DNA from: Alcaligenaceae bacterium | Lineage (GTDB): Bacteria; Pseudomonadota; Gammaproteobacteria; Burkholderiales; Burkholderiaceae_B | Length of the DNA stretch: 9,612 nt | Assembly: GCA_947380655.1 (NCBI GenBank) | Contig: CANCRX010000111.1 | Span: 1-9,612 of the forward strand | Reading direction: 5' to 3' | In this document: positions 8,190 to 9,612 of the stretch, in pieces | Layout: each line of letters starts with the position of its first letter | Position numbering within the stretch: position 1 is the first letter of the stretch | The notes under the pieces: model-generated | Database searches by the model: none | Seen by the model: the letters and a program-made list of their open reading frames with translations, nothing else | Told to the model about the DNA's origin: nothing | Made by a program: the position numbers and the translations under genes

Positions 8190-9415
8190 CAGGATCTGTA
8201 GTCTGCGTTGATACTTACGTACTCGTGCGAAAAATCGCAGGTGTAAACGGTTTCGGTGATATTGCCACGCCCGAGTGCGATACGAACCAGAATTTCAGGT
8301 TCTTTCATGACGCGCTGGCCATCGGATTCCTGATAGTCAGGATTACGTCCACCCTGTTTGGCAACCAGGACATCACCCAGCCAGAGGTTGACGCCGGCGA
8401 CATCGAGGTCGGTGATGCCCGCGTAGCCAATTGCAGCCAGGATACGGCCGAGATTTGGGTCTGAGGCGAAAAATGCAGTTTTAACCAAAGGCGAATGTGC
8501 CACGGCGTAGGCGACCAGCAACGCTTCTTCAGAAGTTTTCGCTTGTTCGACCTTGATGGTCATGAATTTGGTTGCGCCCTCGGCATCACGAACGATTTTT
8601 TGTGCGAGATCGGTGGCCGCGGCAGCCAGTGCTGCTTTGAGTTCTGCATAGTGCGGATGCGAAGTGCTGTCGATCGTCAGGCCGCTCTGACCAGTCGCGA
8701 TGACAATAAAAGAATCGTTGGTCGAGGTGTCGCCATCCACCGTGATACGGTTAAACGATACGTCCGCGAGTTCACGAGCAAGCCCAGTGAGCAACGATTG
8801 CGCGATTCCAGCATCCGTTGCGAGATAGCTCAGCATGGTGGCCATGTTAGGGCGGATCATGCCCGCGCCCTTGCTTATGCCAGTAATCGTAATGGTCTTG
8901 CCGCCGATTGAGACGCGTTGCGAATGAATCTTAGGCAGTGTGTCGGTGGTCATGATGCCGTGTGCGGCGCTGACCCAGTTATTTGGAGAAAGATTTTTTA
9001 TCGCTGCGGGCAGACCCGCTTCGATGCGATCTACTGGCAGGGGTTCCAGAATCACGCCGGTTGAGAACGGCAGGATTTGTTTGCTGTCCAGTCCTAGCAA
9101 TTTAGCCAGCGCATCGCAGGTTTGATAGGCTGCCTGCATGCCAGGTTCGCCGGTTCCTGCGTTGGCGTTACCCGTGTTGATCACCATCGCCCGAATGTCC
9201 TTGCCTGAAGCCAGGTGCTGCTGACAGACGACTACAGGGGCGGCGCAAAAACGATTGCGTGTAAAGACACCTGCAACACTTGATCCCGCGCTAAAACGAA
9301 ATACAGTGAGGTCGCGGCGATCGGCTTTACGGATGCCTGCTTCGGTTACGCCGATTTCAACGCCTGGGACAGGGAAAACAGCGTCGTCAGACGGAATGTA
9401 TAAATTAACGGCCAT
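8189..9415 (-). CDS. argJ: Bifunctional glutamate N-acetyltransferase / amino-acid N-acetyltransferase ArgJ
   Basis: A 408-residue arginine-biosynthesis enzyme of the cytoplasm. ArgJ moves the acetyl group from N-acetylornithine to glutamate, closing the acetyl cycle; bifunctional forms also acetylate glutamate from acetyl-CoA. The precursor is self-cleaved into alpha and beta chains: the motif KGAGMIRPNMATML is at 182-195, giving cleavage between A192 and the new N-terminal nucleophile T193. The oxyanion-hole pair appears as T119-G120 in FSTGVILEPLP. Also visible are VFTRNRFCAAPV, NTGNANAGTG, TVDGDTSTNDS and the family ending CDFSHEYVSINADYRS. The start MAVNLYIP matches remembered betaproteobacterial ArgJ N-termini; no good Shine-Dalgarno precedes it (the bases before ATG read GACCCGCC). 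It is the first gene of a three-gene run with DUF815 and Nudix genes. Monofunctional versus bifunctional activity cannot be decided from sequence. Confidence 0.97.
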   Translation of the reverse strand: MAVNLYIPSDDAVFPVPGVEIGVTEAGIRKADRRDLTVFRFSAGSSVAGVFTRNRFCAAPVVVCQQHLASGKDIRAMVINTGNANAGTGEPGMQAAYQTCDALAKLLGLDSKQILPFSTGVILEPLPVDRIEAGLPAAIKNLSPNNWVSAAHGIMTTDTLPKIHSQRVSIGGKTITITGISKGAGMIRPNMATMLSYLATDAGIAQSLLTGLARELADVSFNRITVDGDTSTNDSFIVIATGQSGLTIDSTSHPHYAELKAALAAAATDLAQKIVRDAEGATKFMTIKVEQAKTSEEALLVAYAVAHSPLVKTAFFASDPNLGRILAAIGYAGITDLDVAGVNLWLGDVLVAKQGGRNPDYQESDGQRVMKEPEILVRIALGRGNITETVYTCDFSHEYVSINADYRS

Positions 9416-9452
9416 GGCGGGTCACAAATAAAAGATGGTGAAAAAAGTGGGT

Positions 9453-9483
9453 AAAAAACCGCGGGAAAAAAATATCCGCAATT
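9453..9483 (-). terminator. Weak terminator-like hairpin downstream of the Bug-type gene
   Basis: On the minus strand, 18 bases after the Bug-type stop codon, AATTGCGG can pair with CCGCGGTT (8 pairs, two of them G-T, 11-base loop), and the descending arm runs into a six-T tract. Additional T runs lie in the loop and further downstream. The stem is short and part of the T tract is consumed by pairing, so termination may be inefficient. It is the only plausible structure in the 86-base gap between the binding-protein gene and argJ. No convincing -35/-10 pair for argJ was seen in the same gap. Confidence 0.3.
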
Positions 9484-9501
9484 ATCGCTTTTTTTGGCTG
9501 A

Positions 9502-9612
9502 CTAATCGATGGCAATGCCTGTTGTTTGTGCAAGTCCCTGCATCTTCAGGATTTCTTTGCGGATAATTTCACCAAACTCGGCAGGTGTTGAGCCGGTAGG
9601 GAACAGCCCCAT
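9502..9612 (-). CDS. Bug/TctC-family tripartite tricarboxylate transporter substrate-binding protein (C-terminal end only)
   Basis: Only the last 36 codons and the TAG stop are inside the window, reading inward from the right edge. The peptide has the typical Bug/TctC ending: GSTPAEFGEIIRKEI, then a short helix and TTGIAID, matching the usual pattern in which S/TPxEF starts the last helix and the protein stops just after a xAGI-like segment. These proteins are periplasmic receptors for carboxylates and similar solutes, often encoded far from any transporter genes, and are very numerous in Alcaligenaceae and Comamonadaceae. The ATG at the very edge (9610-9612) is almost certainly an internal methionine rather than the start. 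The ligand cannot be inferred. The short length limits confidence. Confidence 0.7.
   Translation of the reverse strand: MGLFPTGSTPAEFGEIIRKEILKMQGLAQTTGIAID

Noticed and set aside
8495..8911. 138-residue plus-strand open frame opposite argJ
   Set aside because: It is antisense to the highly conserved argJ core, is Cys/Arg-rich with no family resemblance, and has no ribosome site.
1..9612. CRISPR arrays, insertion sequences, tRNA or rRNA genes, attachment sites
   Set aside because: No regularly spaced direct repeats, transposase motifs, terminal inverted repeats or RNA gene signatures were seen; nearly all bases are explained by the six protein-coding genes.

Overview
The window looks like chromosomal DNA of a betaproteobacterium, most likely Burkholderiales and possibly Alcaligenaceae-like. 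Three things suggest this: the gene order argJ, DUF815 ATPase, Nudix/ThiE-like fusion, which I recall as typical of that group; the C-terminal tail of a Bug/TctC-type solute-binding protein; and an efflux operon arranged like muxABC-opmB. The genus cannot be fixed from the sequence alone. Every stretch over 100 bases is coding. The only real intergenic gap is 86 bases, between argJ and the Bug-type gene.

Left part, plus strand (1-6391): the distal portion of a tripartite multidrug efflux operon. An mdtB/muxB-type RND pump gene is cut by the left edge and lacks roughly its first 440 codons. It is followed by a complete mdtC/muxC-type RND pump gene and an outer-membrane efflux lipoprotein of the NodT/OprM family. 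The mdtB-mdtC junction is an ATGA stop/start overlap, and the most likely start of the lipoprotein gene gives a second one. The three proteins are therefore probably made by coupled translation and assembled as inner-membrane heteromeric pump plus outer-membrane channel. The periplasmic adaptor (mdtA/muxA) and any regulator would lie upstream, outside the window.

Right part, minus strand (9415 down to 6344): a compact three-gene run of argJ (arginine biosynthesis), a DUF815 P-loop ATPase of unknown role, and a MutT-like Nudix hydrolase fused to a thiamine-phosphate-synthase-like domain. Adjacent genes overlap by 1 and 8 bases, indicating one transcript with coupled translation. Upstream of argJ, the last 36 codons of a Bug/TctC-family periplasmic binding protein enter from the right edge, with a weak terminator-like hairpin between it and argJ.

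The two blocks converge and their coding regions overlap tail to tail by 48 bases, with no room for a separate bidirectional terminator. This junction is the most unusual structural feature. The genes themselves belong to known families, and I see no CRISPR array, insertion sequence, tRNA or clear undescribed system. The most open biological questions are the jobs of the DUF815 ATPase and of the degenerate ThiE-like domain.
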